Shown here piece after piece: positions 42,697-53,000 of a stretch of 64,000 bases of DNA. Position 1 is the first letter of the stretch, and each line of letters begins with the position of its first letter. This stretch comes from Fimenecus sp052298855 (GTDB lineage: Bacteria; Bacillota; Clostridia; Oscillospirales; Acutalibacteraceae). The stretch covers positions 1 to 64,000 of the forward strand of contig DAVZXP010000002.1 of assembly GCA_052298855.1 (NCBI GenBank), written 5' to 3'. The notes beneath the pieces are model-generated. The model did no database searches and was not told where the DNA came from. It was given only the letters and a program-made list of their open reading frames with translations. Both the position numbers and the translations under genes were made by a program.

Positions 42697-44332
42697 TTAC
42701 AAGCCCATAGCGGACTATATTGATATGATTGACAACGATGTAGTACCGACCTGCAACGAGATTAAGCTGTTCGCACAGCTTGTAAAGCGAGTGTTTGAGG
42801 AAGAGGATGTATTTCTCGACACCGAACAGGCGGACAGATATTTCAAGTTGCAAAAGCATTTTCCGTTTGACCTATTCGAATGGGAAAAATGCGCTTTTAC
42901 TCTTCACAACTGTCTATATCGTGCTGACGGCTTTTTGAGGTTTCCGACCTTGCAATTATTCGTTGGCAGAGGCGCAGGAAAAAACGGCTATTTGTCTTTT
43001 GAGAATTTTGCGTTGTTGACACCCGTCAACGGAATTAAAGATTATCACATTGACACATTCGCAATGTCCGAGGATCAGGCTAAGACAACATTTCAAGAGA
43101 TTTACGATATTTTGGAAGGCAATCCAAAATACTTCAAAAACTACTTCACTTGGAATAAGGAAGTCATCAGAAATATCAAGACGGGAAGCTGTTACAGGTT
43201 CAGGACTTCTAATCACAAGACGAAGGACTCGGGACGGCAAGGCAAGGTTGATTTTGACGAGATCCATCAGCTTGAGAACAACCGACTGATTGCAGTCGGC
43301 ACTTCAGGACTCGGAAAGAAGGCACACCCACGAAGAACATTCTTATCAACAGACGGTTATGTGCGAGGAGGTCCGCTTGACGAATACAAAGAGAACGCTT
43401 CACAAATTCTCAACGGAGTAATTGAGGACAACGGCACGCTGATTATGTGGTATCGCCTCGACAGCGACGAGGAAATTCATAACGAGGAAATGTGGGTAAA
43501 GAGCAACCCGAGCTTGCCTTATCTTCCGAATTTGCTCAACGAGATGAGGACAGAGTATAAAGAGTACCTCAAAGATCCGATAAACAATTCGGACTTTATG
43601 ACTAAGCGAATGAACAGACCGCAAGAGAATAAGGATATTTGCGTTACGGATTATGAGAATATCAAAAAAACGAAAGCACCGTTACAGGCAGTTGACGGAA
43701 AAGACGCAGTTTTGTGCTTTGACTACGCTTCGAGCCGAGATTTTGCGGCTGTCGGTTACATAACGAGGCAGGAGGACAAAATTCAGTTCAACGGTAAAAT
43801 GTTTATTCTAAAAGGCAATCGAGATTTGCACCGCATTAAAGCACCTCTCGACCAATGGGAAAAGCTCGGCGTGGTTGAATTTGTTGACGGAATTGATATT
43901 CAGCCCGACTTGCTTATTGATTGGGCGGCTGAAGAACAGCTCAAGCACAATCTTAATTTCGTCGGCGCAGGTCTTGACTATTTCCGATATTCGATAATGA
44001 AAAAACGGCTTGAAGCTTTCGGATTTGAGCCCGGCAAGGGCGGAAATCTAAAGCTTGTCAGACCGTCGGACATTATGAGCAGCGTTCCGATTATCTGCTC
44101 GTATTTAGACAACGGAAATTTAATTTGCGGAGATAACCCGGCATTTCGTTGGTGCGTTTCAAACACAAAAAAGGTTATCGGCGACAAGCGAGGCAATGAG
44201 ATTTTTGAAAAAATTGAGCCGAAGTCGAGAAAAACCGATATGTTTATGTGCTTTGTAGCCGGAATGACAATGCTTGACTTGTTGCCCGAAGCGGATGAAG
44301 ACGACGAGATAATGATGCCGATATTCTGTTAA
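42683..44332 (+). CDS. terL: Terminase large subunit
   Basis: A 549-aa packaging motor. Walker A-like FVGRGAGKNGY (near 93), Walker B VDFDEIHQLEN (near 193), and the nuclease domain with LCFDYASSRDFAAVGY (near 338) and a final Asp near KTDMFMCFVAG. HK97/P27-associated type. Start ATG at 42683; a GTG at 42677 is also in frame. Confidence 0.95.
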   Translation: MKNCNYKPIADYIDMIDNDVVPTCNEIKLFAQLVKRVFEEEDVFLDTEQADRYFKLQKHFPFDLFEWEKCAFTLHNCLYRADGFLRFPTLQLFVGRGAGKNGYLSFENFALLTPVNGIKDYHIDTFAMSEDQAKTTFQEIYDILEGNPKYFKNYFTWNKEVIRNIKTGSCYRFRTSNHKTKDSGRQGKVDFDEIHQLENNRLIAVGTSGLGKKAHPRRTFLSTDGYVRGGPLDEYKENASQILNGVIEDNGTLIMWYRLDSDEEIHNEEMWVKSNPSLPYLPNLLNEMRTEYKEYLKDPINNSDFMTKRMNRPQENKDICVTDYENIKKTKAPLQAVDGKDAVLCFDYASSRDFAAVGYITRQEDKIQFNGKMFILKGNRDLHRIKAPLDQWEKLGVVEFVDGIDIQPDLLIDWAAEEQLKHNLNFVGAGLDYFRYSIMKKRLEAFGFEPGKGGNLKLVRPSDIMSSVPIICSYLDNGNLICGDNPAFRWCVSNTKKVIGDKRGNEIFEKIEPKSRKTDMFMCFVAGMTMLDLLPEADEDDEIMMPIFC

Positions 44333-44345
44333 GGAGGTGAGATAT

Positions 44346-45497
44346 TTGAAGATTATAGATTTTTTGAAAGAAAAATTCGGCTCGGCTAAATTTGAAGCGA
44401 TAGCCGAGGAAAAAATCCCCGAACTCTCACTCTATCGGTTTGCTTTTTATAATGCGATCGGGGCGATAAGCTCGGCGTTCAGCAGGTATGAGTTTAACAT
44501 TCTTCGTAACGGAGAAAGAGAGGAAAACAATGATTGGTTTACTTTTAACTTCGAGCCGAACCGCAATCAGTCGAAGCAAGAGTTTTTTTATGACTTTATT
44601 CAGCGGTTGCTTATTGACGGCGAAGCCCTTTTAGTTGAGCGTGAAAATGAGTATTTTATCGCAGACAGCTTCCAAAGCGACAAGGACAGCTGCGGATTTG
44701 CGACTGCGAGGTTCACAAATATTGAAAAAAACGGCGAACAGCTCACTCGAAGTTTTGACGCTTCCGAGGTCGGATATTTCAAGCTCGACAACAAGGAATT
44801 GAGAAAACTTCTTACCTGCACGGCTCTTGAATATTCAAATGTGCTCAATGCAGCGAGTAAAAAATTCAAGAATTCCGCTTATCAAAAGGGAATTCTTAAA
44901 ATCAACGCTCAAAGCTCCGGCACTCAAAGAAGCGAGGAAGAGAGGAACGAGGCTTTCAATGAGGCGATTCGTAAATTCTACCAAGACGGAAACGCAGTTC
45001 TTCCGCTTAAAAAGAATTTTGACTACGAGGAACTCGGAAAATACAGGAACACGGGAACGAGTGCAGATATAAGCGATATGACATTTCAAGTTTACAGCCG
45101 AGTTGCCGAGGCAATCGGGATGTCGCCGTATGTGCTGATGCACTCGTCGAAAGAGCCTGAAACACTAAAGGCTGATTTTTATACGCAGACGGTTGAAAAA
45201 TTTGTAAAGCTGTTTACAAACGAAATGAACCGTAAATTTGTCCGTCGTGATATGTACTTAGGAATTTCGGGCGTGCAAATTCGCATACAGCCTGAAAGAC
45301 CGTCGGACATTGACGAGCTTATCGCAGACGGCACGGCGATTTACAATACAATCGGCTCGGGCGTCGCCTCGATTGATGAAATCCGAGAGCGAAAGGGGCT
45401 TAAGAAGTTAGGCACGGAATGGAGTTCAACGCACTTTATTTCGGCTAATCTAAAGCCGATTGAAACGGCTATGAAAGAAAATGAAAACGGAGGTTAA
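44346..45497 (+). CDS. Portal protein
   Basis: A 383-aa HK97-family portal. It contains the YRFAFYNAIGAISSAFSRY region, a central VYSRVAEAIGMSPYVL and the ERKGLKKL ending. It forms the dodecameric channel through which DNA enters the head. Start is TTG (44346), exactly spaced from AAGGAGG. A GTG nine bases earlier overlaps that ribosome site and is unlikely. Confidence 0.9.
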   Translation: MKIIDFLKEKFGSAKFEAIAEEKIPELSLYRFAFYNAIGAISSAFSRYEFNILRNGEREENNDWFTFNFEPNRNQSKQEFFYDFIQRLLIDGEALLVERENEYFIADSFQSDKDSCGFATARFTNIEKNGEQLTRSFDASEVGYFKLDNKELRKLLTCTALEYSNVLNAASKKFKNSAYQKGILKINAQSSGTQRSEEERNEAFNEAIRKFYQDGNAVLPLKKNFDYEELGKYRNTGTSADISDMTFQVYSRVAEAIGMSPYVLMHSSKEPETLKADFYTQTVEKFVKLFTNEMNRKFVRRDMYLGISGVQIRIQPERPSDIDELIADGTAIYNTIGSGVASIDEIRERKGLKKLGTEWSSTHFISANLKPIETAMKENENGG

Positions 45498-45500
45498 AAA

Positions 45501-46226
45501 ATGACAAACGAAATTGAAAAATTTGCCTGCATTAAGGCTTATGAACCTGACGAAGCAGATATGGAAAAAATAAACGCTTTGACGCTTCGCAATTTTACTC
45601 CCGAGGAGATCTTCACATTCAAGGTCAAGCTTTGTTCGAATGAGGTTGACAGAGATTACGAGAGCTTCACGGCGGAATGCCTTAACGAGCTTGCGGAATT
45701 GTTCAAGGGAAAAACGGGAATAAAAGACCATCATCAGAATACGGACAATCAGGTTGCAAGAATATTCGACACGAAGGTTGTTACCGAAGCAAAAAAGCAG
45801 ACGGCACTCGGCGAGCCGTATACATACATTGAGGCGTATTGCTATACACCGAGATTGCCGAATACGGCTGACTTTATTGCAGAGGTTGAAGCAGGCATAA
45901 AGAAAGAGGTCAGCGTCAGCTGTTCGATTCTAAAAAAATTCTGCTCAATCTGCGGAAAAGAATACAAATCCCCGTGGGCGACAGGCTGCGCACATCTTCC
46001 CGGCAGGGACTATGAAAATGTAAAATGCGTCGCAAGACTTGCCAAAGCTTTGGACGCTTATGAGTTTAGCTTTGTTGCTGTTCCATCACAAAGGGACGCA
46101 CAGGCAAAAAAAGAATATACCGTCGTCGAAGCAGATCCGACAACAAAGTCGGACGGCGCAGGCGGCGACAGAAAAACAAGTTCGTTAAATGTTTTTAATG
46201 ACATTTTTGAAAAATTTTTATCTTAG
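45501..46226 (+). CDS. Prohead protease-like protein
   Basis: A 241-aa protein between portal and capsid. FKVKLCSNEVDRDYESFTAE, GIKDHHQ, and later KEVSVSCSI and AYEFSFVAVPSQ fit a caudovirus prohead serine protease (His in DHH, Ser in VSVS). An inserted CSICGKEYKS...C block suggests a zinc knuckle, which is uncommon in the family. Confidence 0.78.
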   Translation: MTNEIEKFACIKAYEPDEADMEKINALTLRNFTPEEIFTFKVKLCSNEVDRDYESFTAECLNELAELFKGKTGIKDHHQNTDNQVARIFDTKVVTEAKKQTALGEPYTYIEAYCYTPRLPNTADFIAEVEAGIKKEVSVSCSILKKFCSICGKEYKSPWATGCAHLPGRDYENVKCVARLAKALDAYEFSFVAVPSQRDAQAKKEYTVVEADPTTKSDGAGGDRKTSSLNVFNDIFEKFLS

Positions 46227-46238
46227 GAGGTACAAAAA

Positions 46239-47426
46239 ATGAGTTTAGAAATCGTTAACGAAGAAATCAGAAAATCCTTCCTTTCGGAATTTGAGCTTGC
46301 TACAAAGGAAAATGACACAGAGAGAGCGAGCAAGGCTCTCAAGGGCTTCCTTGACAATGTATCAAGTGCAATCATGAAAGAAGCAAAGGCAATGGGTGAG
46401 ATGTCAACAGACGAAAAAATCCTTGCTGCAAGAGGCTTGAGGGTTTTGACAAGCGAAGAAAAGTCCTACTGGAACAAGGTTATTGACTGCGCAAAGGCGA
46501 AGGACAGTGAAAAGGCATTTGAAGGACTTACAGACGCACTTCCGGAGACAGAAATCAACGCTATCTTTGAGGATATGCAGGAGGCGCATCCGCTTCTTAA
46601 CCTCATAGACTGTCAGAACACTTCGGCACTTATGGAGCTTATTATCAATGCCGCAGGTCCGCAGGCTGCTATTTGGGGCGAGCTTAACACCGCAATCACA
46701 AAAGAGATTGAGGGAAGCGTCAGCATAGTGAAGCTCGCACTCGGTAAATGCACGGCATTTATGTATGTGTCAAACGATATGCTTGACCTCGGTCCTGTAT
46801 GGATCGAGAAGTACGCAAGAGTTGCTCTCACAGAAGCACTCGGCTATGGCGTAGAAAAGGGCATCATAAGCGGTTCGGGTGTAAAGGGCGAGCCTATCGG
46901 TATGGTTAAAAACATTTCCGACGGAGTATCGGTAAACACTTCAACAGGTTATCCCGACAAGACAGCTGTCAAGGTAACAAATCTTGATCCGAAGACGTAC
47001 GGCGATTTACTCGCAAAGCTTGCAAAAAGTACCACCGGCAGGGCAAGAGTTGTTACAAGAGTTGACTTTATTGTCAACCCCGTCGATTACTTCAAGAAGG
47101 TGCTGCCTGCGACAACAAAGCTCGCCGACAACGGCTTATATCAGCTTGAATGCGTGCCGTTCCCGACAACCTTTACACAGTGTGCGGACGTTCCCGAGGG
47201 CAAGGCAATTCTCGGACTCGGCAAAAACTACAAGTTCGGCGTAGGCACGGGCAAGGGCGGAAAGATTGAACCTGACAAGAGCGTCAAATTCCTTGAGGAT
47301 TTAACAACCCTCAAGATTAAACTTTACGGCACAGGCAGAGCTCTTGACGACAACAGCTTCTTGCTTCTCGACATCAGTAAGCTTCTTCCGCTCGGCGAAA
47401 AACCGACAGAAACAGCAACGGCATAA
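46239..47426 (+). CDS. HK97-fold major capsid protein
   Basis: A 395-aa protein in the normal head position. An N-terminal helical delta/scaffold region (about 1-90) precedes the capsid fold. EALGYGVEKGIISGSGVKGE and PIGMVKN are typical of HK97-type coat proteins. Start has TAGGAGG upstream. Confidence 0.92.
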   Translation: MSLEIVNEEIRKSFLSEFELATKENDTERASKALKGFLDNVSSAIMKEAKAMGEMSTDEKILAARGLRVLTSEEKSYWNKVIDCAKAKDSEKAFEGLTDALPETEINAIFEDMQEAHPLLNLIDCQNTSALMELIINAAGPQAAIWGELNTAITKEIEGSVSIVKLALGKCTAFMYVSNDMLDLGPVWIEKYARVALTEALGYGVEKGIISGSGVKGEPIGMVKNISDGVSVNTSTGYPDKTAVKVTNLDPKTYGDLLAKLAKSTTGRARVVTRVDFIVNPVDYFKKVLPATTKLADNGLYQLECVPFPTTFTQCADVPEGKAILGLGKNYKFGVGTGKGGKIEPDKSVKFLEDLTTLKIKLYGTGRALDDNSFLLLDISKLLPLGEKPTETATA

Positions 47427-47446
47427 AAAGAACGGAGCAATGAGAA

Positions 47447-47719
47447 ATGACGATTGAAGTGTTGAAAAGAGAGCTGAACATCACTTGGGATGATGCGGAA
47501 ACAAACGAAAAGGTGTTAGCACTCGCTGAAAGAGCAAAAAGCATAATTACAGACAAGGCAGGGCGAGAGCTCGACCTTGAAACCCCCTCTACGGCTCAAC
47601 AGTTATTCTTCGATTGCATCAAATATCTCAGAAGCGACGCTTACAATCAGTTTCTTGAGGATTACTCCTCGGAGTTAACTGCTTTAAGGCTTGGAGGCGG
47701 AGAGAGTGGAACAGCGTAA
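47447..47719 (+). CDS. Head-tail connector (gp6-like)
   Basis: 90 aa, helical. MTIEVLKRELNITWDDAETN and LDLETPSTAQQLFFDCIKYL match short adaptor proteins placed directly after the capsid gene. Confidence 0.75.
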   Translation: MTIEVLKRELNITWDDAETNEKVLALAERAKSIITDKAGRELDLETPSTAQQLFFDCIKYLRSDAYNQFLEDYSSELTALRLGGGESGTA

Positions 47720-48011
47720 AAAAATTGCATTCAAGGACGGCGTGTGTTTTCTATTTTCTCCGCTGAACAAGGAGTGTGCAAAAGCACATTTCAATTTCGC
47801 CGAGTATAAGGTAGGTATTAACCGCTTTTACTCGGCACTCCTTGCAGGAGTAGAGGTTGCCCGAGTTATTCAAATTCCGAAGTCGCCTATTTGCATAGAC
47901 GGAACGGAAACGGTTGTTATTGAGGGCGAAAAATACTTCATCAAGCAAATTCAAGCGCAAACGGAAACAATTCCGCAAACGCTTGTGTTGACATTATCGA
48001 GAACGGGCTGA
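47706..48011 (+). CDS. Head closure protein
   Basis: 101 aa, beta-rich. It follows the connector with a 14-bp overlap, in the position of head-closure/stopper proteins. Start GTG at 47706 after GGAGGCGGAG. Assignment rests on position and size. Confidence 0.6.
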   Translation: MEQRKKIAFKDGVCFLFSPLNKECAKAHFNFAEYKVGINRFYSALLAGVEVARVIQIPKSPICIDGTETVVIEGEKYFIKQIQAQTETIPQTLVLTLSRTG

Positions 48012-48017
48012 TTTAAG

Positions 48018-48467
48018 ATGCATTTCGAAATGAAGATTGAAAATGACGCACTTGTCAAAGAGCTTGACCGTCTTGCGAAGGTTGTTCCTAACTCAACCGA
48101 AAAAGCCGTTGAAAAAATGGCTGACGTCATAAGACCGGCGCTTATTTCCGCAGCACCTTATGACAGGAGCTCGAAACACAAGGGCAAGCACCTTAAAGAA
48201 GTAATTCGGCGAGGCACAATCGTCCACGGACGAAATTCGGCGAGGACGACGATTTGGCTTCGCCCGAGAGGAATAAGCGGAGCGAAAAAAGGACCGAGAG
48301 CCGCCAAGAATTGGGACAAGGACAAGCAAGTTTACAAGCTTGTTGTTGCCGAATTTGGACGGTCGGATCTGCCCGCAAAGCCTTTCTGGGATAAGACCGT
48401 TCAAAGCAACGCAGACAAAGCGGCTAACGCTGCTATAAAGGTAATGCAAGAGGAAATGAACAAATGA
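48018..48467 (+). CDS. HK97 gp10-like tail protein
   Basis: 149 aa. The AAPYDRSSKHKGKHLKEVI segment and the AKPFWDKTVQSNADKA ending are characteristic of the HK97 gp10/minor tail family that joins head and tail. Confidence 0.8.
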   Translation: MHFEMKIENDALVKELDRLAKVVPNSTEKAVEKMADVIRPALISAAPYDRSSKHKGKHLKEVIRRGTIVHGRNSARTTIWLRPRGISGAKKGPRAAKNWDKDKQVYKLVVAEFGRSDLPAKPFWDKTVQSNADKAANAAIKVMQEEMNK

Positions 48468-48805
48468 CAATCAAAGAATTGATTACGGCAGTATCGGAAG
48501 AAGTGAAAATCAAATCGGCTCGCACCTTTTGGGATAAGGACGTTTTGGGCGTTCAACCCGAGGAATACATTGTGTGGAAGGTGCCGGGCTACAATGACAG
48601 GATTGACAGCGATAACGAGAATGAAATTCAAGAGAGGATTGTCAGAGTTTCGCTGTTTTCCAAAAATGACGACTTCGACGAGCGTGCCGAAAGAATAATC
48701 GAAGCGGTAAGACGCAGAGGCTACAAAGCTTACCTGCTCTCTTTCGAGGATTATGAAAAAGAGACAAAATACCATCACAAAGAATTTGAAATTATATGGA
48801 GGTAA
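48464..48805 (+). CDS. Tail completion/terminator-like protein
   Basis: 113 aa, overlapping the previous gene by 4 bp. The position before the major tail gene and the VSLFSKNDDFDERAERIIEA segment suggest a tail-terminator. Sequence evidence is modest. Confidence 0.55.
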   Translation: MTIKELITAVSEEVKIKSARTFWDKDVLGVQPEEYIVWKVPGYNDRIDSDNENEIQERIVRVSLFSKNDDFDERAERIIEAVRRRGYKAYLLSFEDYEKETKYHHKEFEIIWR

Positions 48806-48810
48806 AAACA

Positions 48811-49458
48811 ATGAACAGAGTTAAAGCAAAGGTTGCTATTCCGATAGGTCTCGACAATATCTACGTTGCAAAATTGACAACGGATGTTGCCGGCGGAAAA
48901 ACAACATACGAAGTGCCTGAATATGCCGCAAGAGCAATTAAGTGCACCATGACGCCCGTTACCAAAACGGGTACGCTTGAGAGCGACGATGCAGTTGAAA
49001 TCGACCAGACTGTAATCACCGGCTACACGGTATCGATTGAAGAGTCACAGCTTGACGACTATATGAGAGCGTTGATTTTCGGGCATAGAATTGACAAGTC
49101 AGGCGGACTTGTCATCAGCAAGACCGACACACCGCCCGAGCTTGCGCTTCTTTGCCGTTCAAAGCTTTCGGATGAGAAGAATTACAAATACATCGTTCTC
49201 TACAAAGGCTCGTTCAAGAAGAATGCCGAGGAGTACGAGACAGACAAGAGAGACGCAACAACCTACAAGACGGAAACAGTCGAGGGCACATTCTACGCAA
49301 GAGAGTCGGACGGTGTTATCAAGTACGACTTGAGAAGCGACAGCACAGCTGCAGGCGCAGCGGAAAAAATCAAAGCTTGGTTTACGGCTGTTCCCGAGCC
49401 TGACGCAGAAAATCTCGCACAGGCTGCGGCAAATGTCGTTCCGACAGACAAGAAATGA
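48811..49458 (+). CDS. Major tail (tube) protein
   Basis: A 215-aa, beta-rich protein starting MNRVKAKVAIPIGLDNIYVA. Position, size and the EGTFYARESDGVIKY region fit Firmicutes siphovirus major tail proteins. Start 48811 with GGAGG upstream. Confidence 0.8.
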   Translation: MNRVKAKVAIPIGLDNIYVAKLTTDVAGGKTTYEVPEYAARAIKCTMTPVTKTGTLESDDAVEIDQTVITGYTVSIEESQLDDYMRALIFGHRIDKSGGLVISKTDTPPELALLCRSKLSDEKNYKYIVLYKGSFKKNAEEYETDKRDATTYKTETVEGTFYARESDGVIKYDLRSDSTAAGAAEKIKAWFTAVPEPDAENLAQAAANVVPTDKK

Positions 49459-49461
49459 TTT

Positions 49462-49511
49462 TTGCAGTCAACTGCAAAGGAAAATAAGGGGATAGCAAAC
49501 GCTATCCCCGA
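49462..49511. repeat. 16-bp palindrome copy 3 and adjacent hairpin
   Basis: TTGCAGTCAACTGCAA (49462-49477) is the reverse-oriented third copy of the prophage palindrome. A strong hairpin GGGGATAGC-AAAC-GCTATCCCC (49488-49509) follows. The hairpin lacks a T-run and may stabilise the tail-protein mRNA end or lower downstream expression. Confidence 0.65.
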
Positions 49512-49529
49512 ATTAAAAAAGGAGAAAAA

Positions 49530-50072
49530 ATGACAGGGCTTAAAATATCGGACTTAATGATTTTTACGGACGAAATTAAAATCGGAAAGAAAATCCGTCA
49601 AATAGCGTTCAGCAACAGAGCGCTCGGCTATGCGGAGCAGTATTGCAAGGCTCAAGGCTTTCCGCTCGACACGGCAGAGATTATTAAAGAGTGCTCACAG
49701 CTTGAGCTTCGGTCGGTTTTAGCTTGCCTTTACGGGGCAATAAGAGCTAAAAACGAGAAGTACACGATAGCGAAATTCACGAACGAGCTCGTAGCGGAAA
49801 AAGTAACGGAATATTTCGAAAAGGTTACGTCGGGGCTTCAAATGTACTTGCCCGAAAAATCGGACACGGCAGAGACGGGCGAAGCGGTAGACGGGACGGA
49901 AAAGGATGTAATCGGCGATTATTTTGAGCTTGCAAGACAAGTTCTTAAAATGACCGACGAGGAAATACTTGACAGCTCAATGCGAATTATTGAGCGTCGG
50001 TTGAGCTTAACGCTCGGAATTGAAAAAGAAAATAACAAAACGGGCTACATAGACGATGTGCCCGGATTTTAA
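49530..50072 (+). CDS. Tail assembly chaperone
   Basis: A 180-aa protein between major tail and tape measure. IGKKIRQIAFSNRALGYAEQ resembles phage tail chaperones of the gpG type. No obvious slippery sequence for a frameshifted GT product was identified by eye. Confidence 0.65.
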   Translation: MTGLKISDLMIFTDEIKIGKKIRQIAFSNRALGYAEQYCKAQGFPLDTAEIIKECSQLELRSVLACLYGAIRAKNEKYTIAKFTNELVAEKVTEYFEKVTSGLQMYLPEKSDTAETGEAVDGTEKDVIGDYFELARQVLKMTDEEILDSSMRIIERRLSLTLGIEKENNKTGYIDDVPGF

Positions 50073-50092
50073 GATAGACAAGGAGCGGAAAA

Positions 50093-53000
50093 ATGAGCAC
50101 GAAATCAGATTTAAGAGTTCTCTTAGGCGTTGACGGTGAAGCGGAATTTTCCCGAAAAATGGATAAAATCGTAAAGCAGCAGAGAGAGCTTAAAGATCAA
50201 TTCAAGCTTGCGAATTCGGAGCTCGGTGCAAGCGCAAGCTCCTATGATAAGGCAAAGCTTAGCGCTGAAAGCCTTACCAAGCAAATCGAAGTGCAAAAAA
50301 ATAAGGTTGCCGAAATCGAAGCGGCTTATGAAAAGGCTCGCACAGAGCAGGGCGAGTTGTCAAAGACGACTATCGACTTGAAGCACGATTACGATATGGC
50401 TCAGACGGTGCTTAACAACCTTAAAAATAAGCTTGATGAAACAAACAAGACCATTGCAGAGCAGGAAAGCAGGTTTAACAAGGCGGGCGACGCTCTGCAA
50501 AAGTACAGCGACAGAATGGGTAAAATCGGCGACGGAATGACCGACGTCGGAAAAAGCCTTACAAAGAATGTATCTGTGCCAATATTGACGGCAGGCGTTA
50601 CCGCAGCAAAGTCAGCAGTTGATTTTGAGGATGCTTTCGCCGGAGTTAAAAAGACGGTGGATGCGACTGACGAAGAATTTGCACAGATGTCGAAAACAAC
50701 GCTTGATATGTCAACTAAGCTCGCAACCTCGGCGGAAGAAATCGCAAAGGTTGAAGAGGTTGCAGGACAGCTCGGCATTGCGAAGGGCGATATTGTTAAA
50801 TTCTCGGAGGTTATGATAAAGCTCGGGATGAGTACAGACTTGTCGGCTGAAGAAGCGGCATCGGCGCTTTCCAAAATCGCAAACATAACAAATATGCCCT
50901 CGGAAAAATATGAGGCTCTCGGCAATGTTATTGTTGACCTCGGCAATAAGTTTTCGACGACTGAGGCTGATATTGTGGATATGACGACAAGGCTTGCGGC
51001 AACCGGTCAAGTGGTAGGCTACACGCAACCTCAAATGTTTGCGATTGCAACGGCTCTTTCTTCGGTCGGTATCGAAGTGGAAGCGGGCGGCTCGGCGTTC
51101 TCTAAGCTGTCAAAAATGCTTAATCTTGCCGTAGCAAAGGGTGGTAAAGACCTTGAGAAGTGGGCGAAGGTAGCCGGCGTTTCCTCGGCGGACTTCAAAA
51201 AGGCATACGAAAAAGACGCTCTCGGCGCACTCAATATGTTCATAAAGGGACTCGGCGAGATGCAGAAGAGAGGCGAAAACTCGGTTGCGGTGCTTTCGGA
51301 TATGGGACTTACGGAAGTTAGGCTGTCAAATGCCGTTCTTGCCCTCGCTTCAAGTGAGGATATTCTCGGCTCTGCACTTGAGGTTGCTAATGAGCAATGG
51401 GAAGGCGGAAGCGCCTTACAAGATGAGGTTGCAAAAAGGCTTGAGACAACAGCCTCAAAGCTTAAAAACGCAAAGGGCGAGCTTGTCAAGACGGCGGTTA
51501 TTTTGGGCGACAATTTTTTGCCAATGATACAGGATGTTGCGAAGAAGGTCGGCGAGCTTGCGGAACGCTTCGGCGAGCTGTCGCCCGAACAGCAAAAAGC
51601 GATTATCAAGTTCGGACTTGTTGCGGCGACGGCAGGACCGACAATAACTGCGCTCGGCAAGGTGTCGAACGGCATCAGTGCAATCACGGGCACGGGCGCA
51701 AAAGCAATAAAGTTTTTCGGCAAAATCAAAACGGGAACGTACACAGGACCTCTCAAGGAGCTTGTTAAGGGCTTATCCAAGACCGGCGCAGAGATGGGAA
51801 GCACGGCGGCGGCTTCGACGAGCCTTGCTTCTATTGTCGGCTCGGGCGGACCGCTGATTATAGCATTTGCGGCGGCAGCTGCGGTCGCAGGCGGACTTTA
51901 CCTTGCTTATCGTAAAAACACCGAGGGAACGAGAGAGCTCGGAAGCGAAATTGAAAAAATATGCTCAAACTTCGGAAATCTTGATGCCGAGGTTGAGGAG
52001 GCGACAAACTTACTCAACGGCTTGCGTGACAGCGTTATCGGAATTGACAGCGAAAAGCAAGCACAGCTTAACAAGAGCATTGAGGATGTTCAGGATCAGA
52101 TAACCGAGATTGCAAGGCTAAGAACAGAGCAGAGAAGAGACCTTACGCAACAAGAAATTAACAGACTTAATGAATTATTTGCAAAAATGGGCGAATTGAC
52201 TGAAGCTGAACTCGAGATGATGTCGAAGAAGCAGGACGCAGTCAAGGTTATGGCTGAAAATACCAAAACTATGACAAAGCAGGAAGCTGACGACTTAATT
52301 AAGTCTGCAACCGACGCAAAGAATGAGGTTATTTCTCTCGCAAAACAACAATATGAAGGAAAAATTCTTCTTGCGCAGCAGGCTTTTGAAAAGGATAAAT
52401 CCATAACAGAAGAGCAGCTTAAGCAGAAGATGGAAGATGCGGCAGCCGAAAAGGAGCAGGCTGTAGCGGCGGCGAATCAAAAGTACGGCGAAACTTACTC
52501 GATTATAACAAATTCATTCTATGAGCAAGAGCTTGCAACAGACGAACACATTAAAAAAATAAATGAGCTTGAAACGCAAAGAATAGAAGCTCAAAAGGCA
52601 TATGACGAAGCACGCAGAAACAACCAAAACGAGAACACGTATTTAACATTGAAAGCTGTATGGGATGCTTGGCAGAATCTTGATGATGTGAATAGGCAGA
52701 TAAGCGATTCGTATAAAAAAGTTAATCAAGACACACTTAATTCGTGGATCGAAATGGGATTAAATACTGATTTATACGGCGGTCAAGTGTCTGAGTCGGG
52801 CAAGAGAACGGCAGAGGCATTTTTGAATACTTTCAAAAACATGCCGGAAGAGATGCGATCTGCCGGTATTGATAGCATACAAGGTATGATTAACGGTCTC
52901 AAAGCAAAAGAACCGGAGTTATACAACCAAGCGGACAACACTTCCGGAGGCTTTATTAGTAGATTCCTTTCCAAGTTAGGCATTCACTCGCCGTCAAGGG

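Noticed and set aside
51031..51804. 257-codon minus-strand frame inside the tape measure gene
   Set aside because: No ribosome site, opposite to a well-supported 1110-aa gene, and composition typical of antisense shadows.
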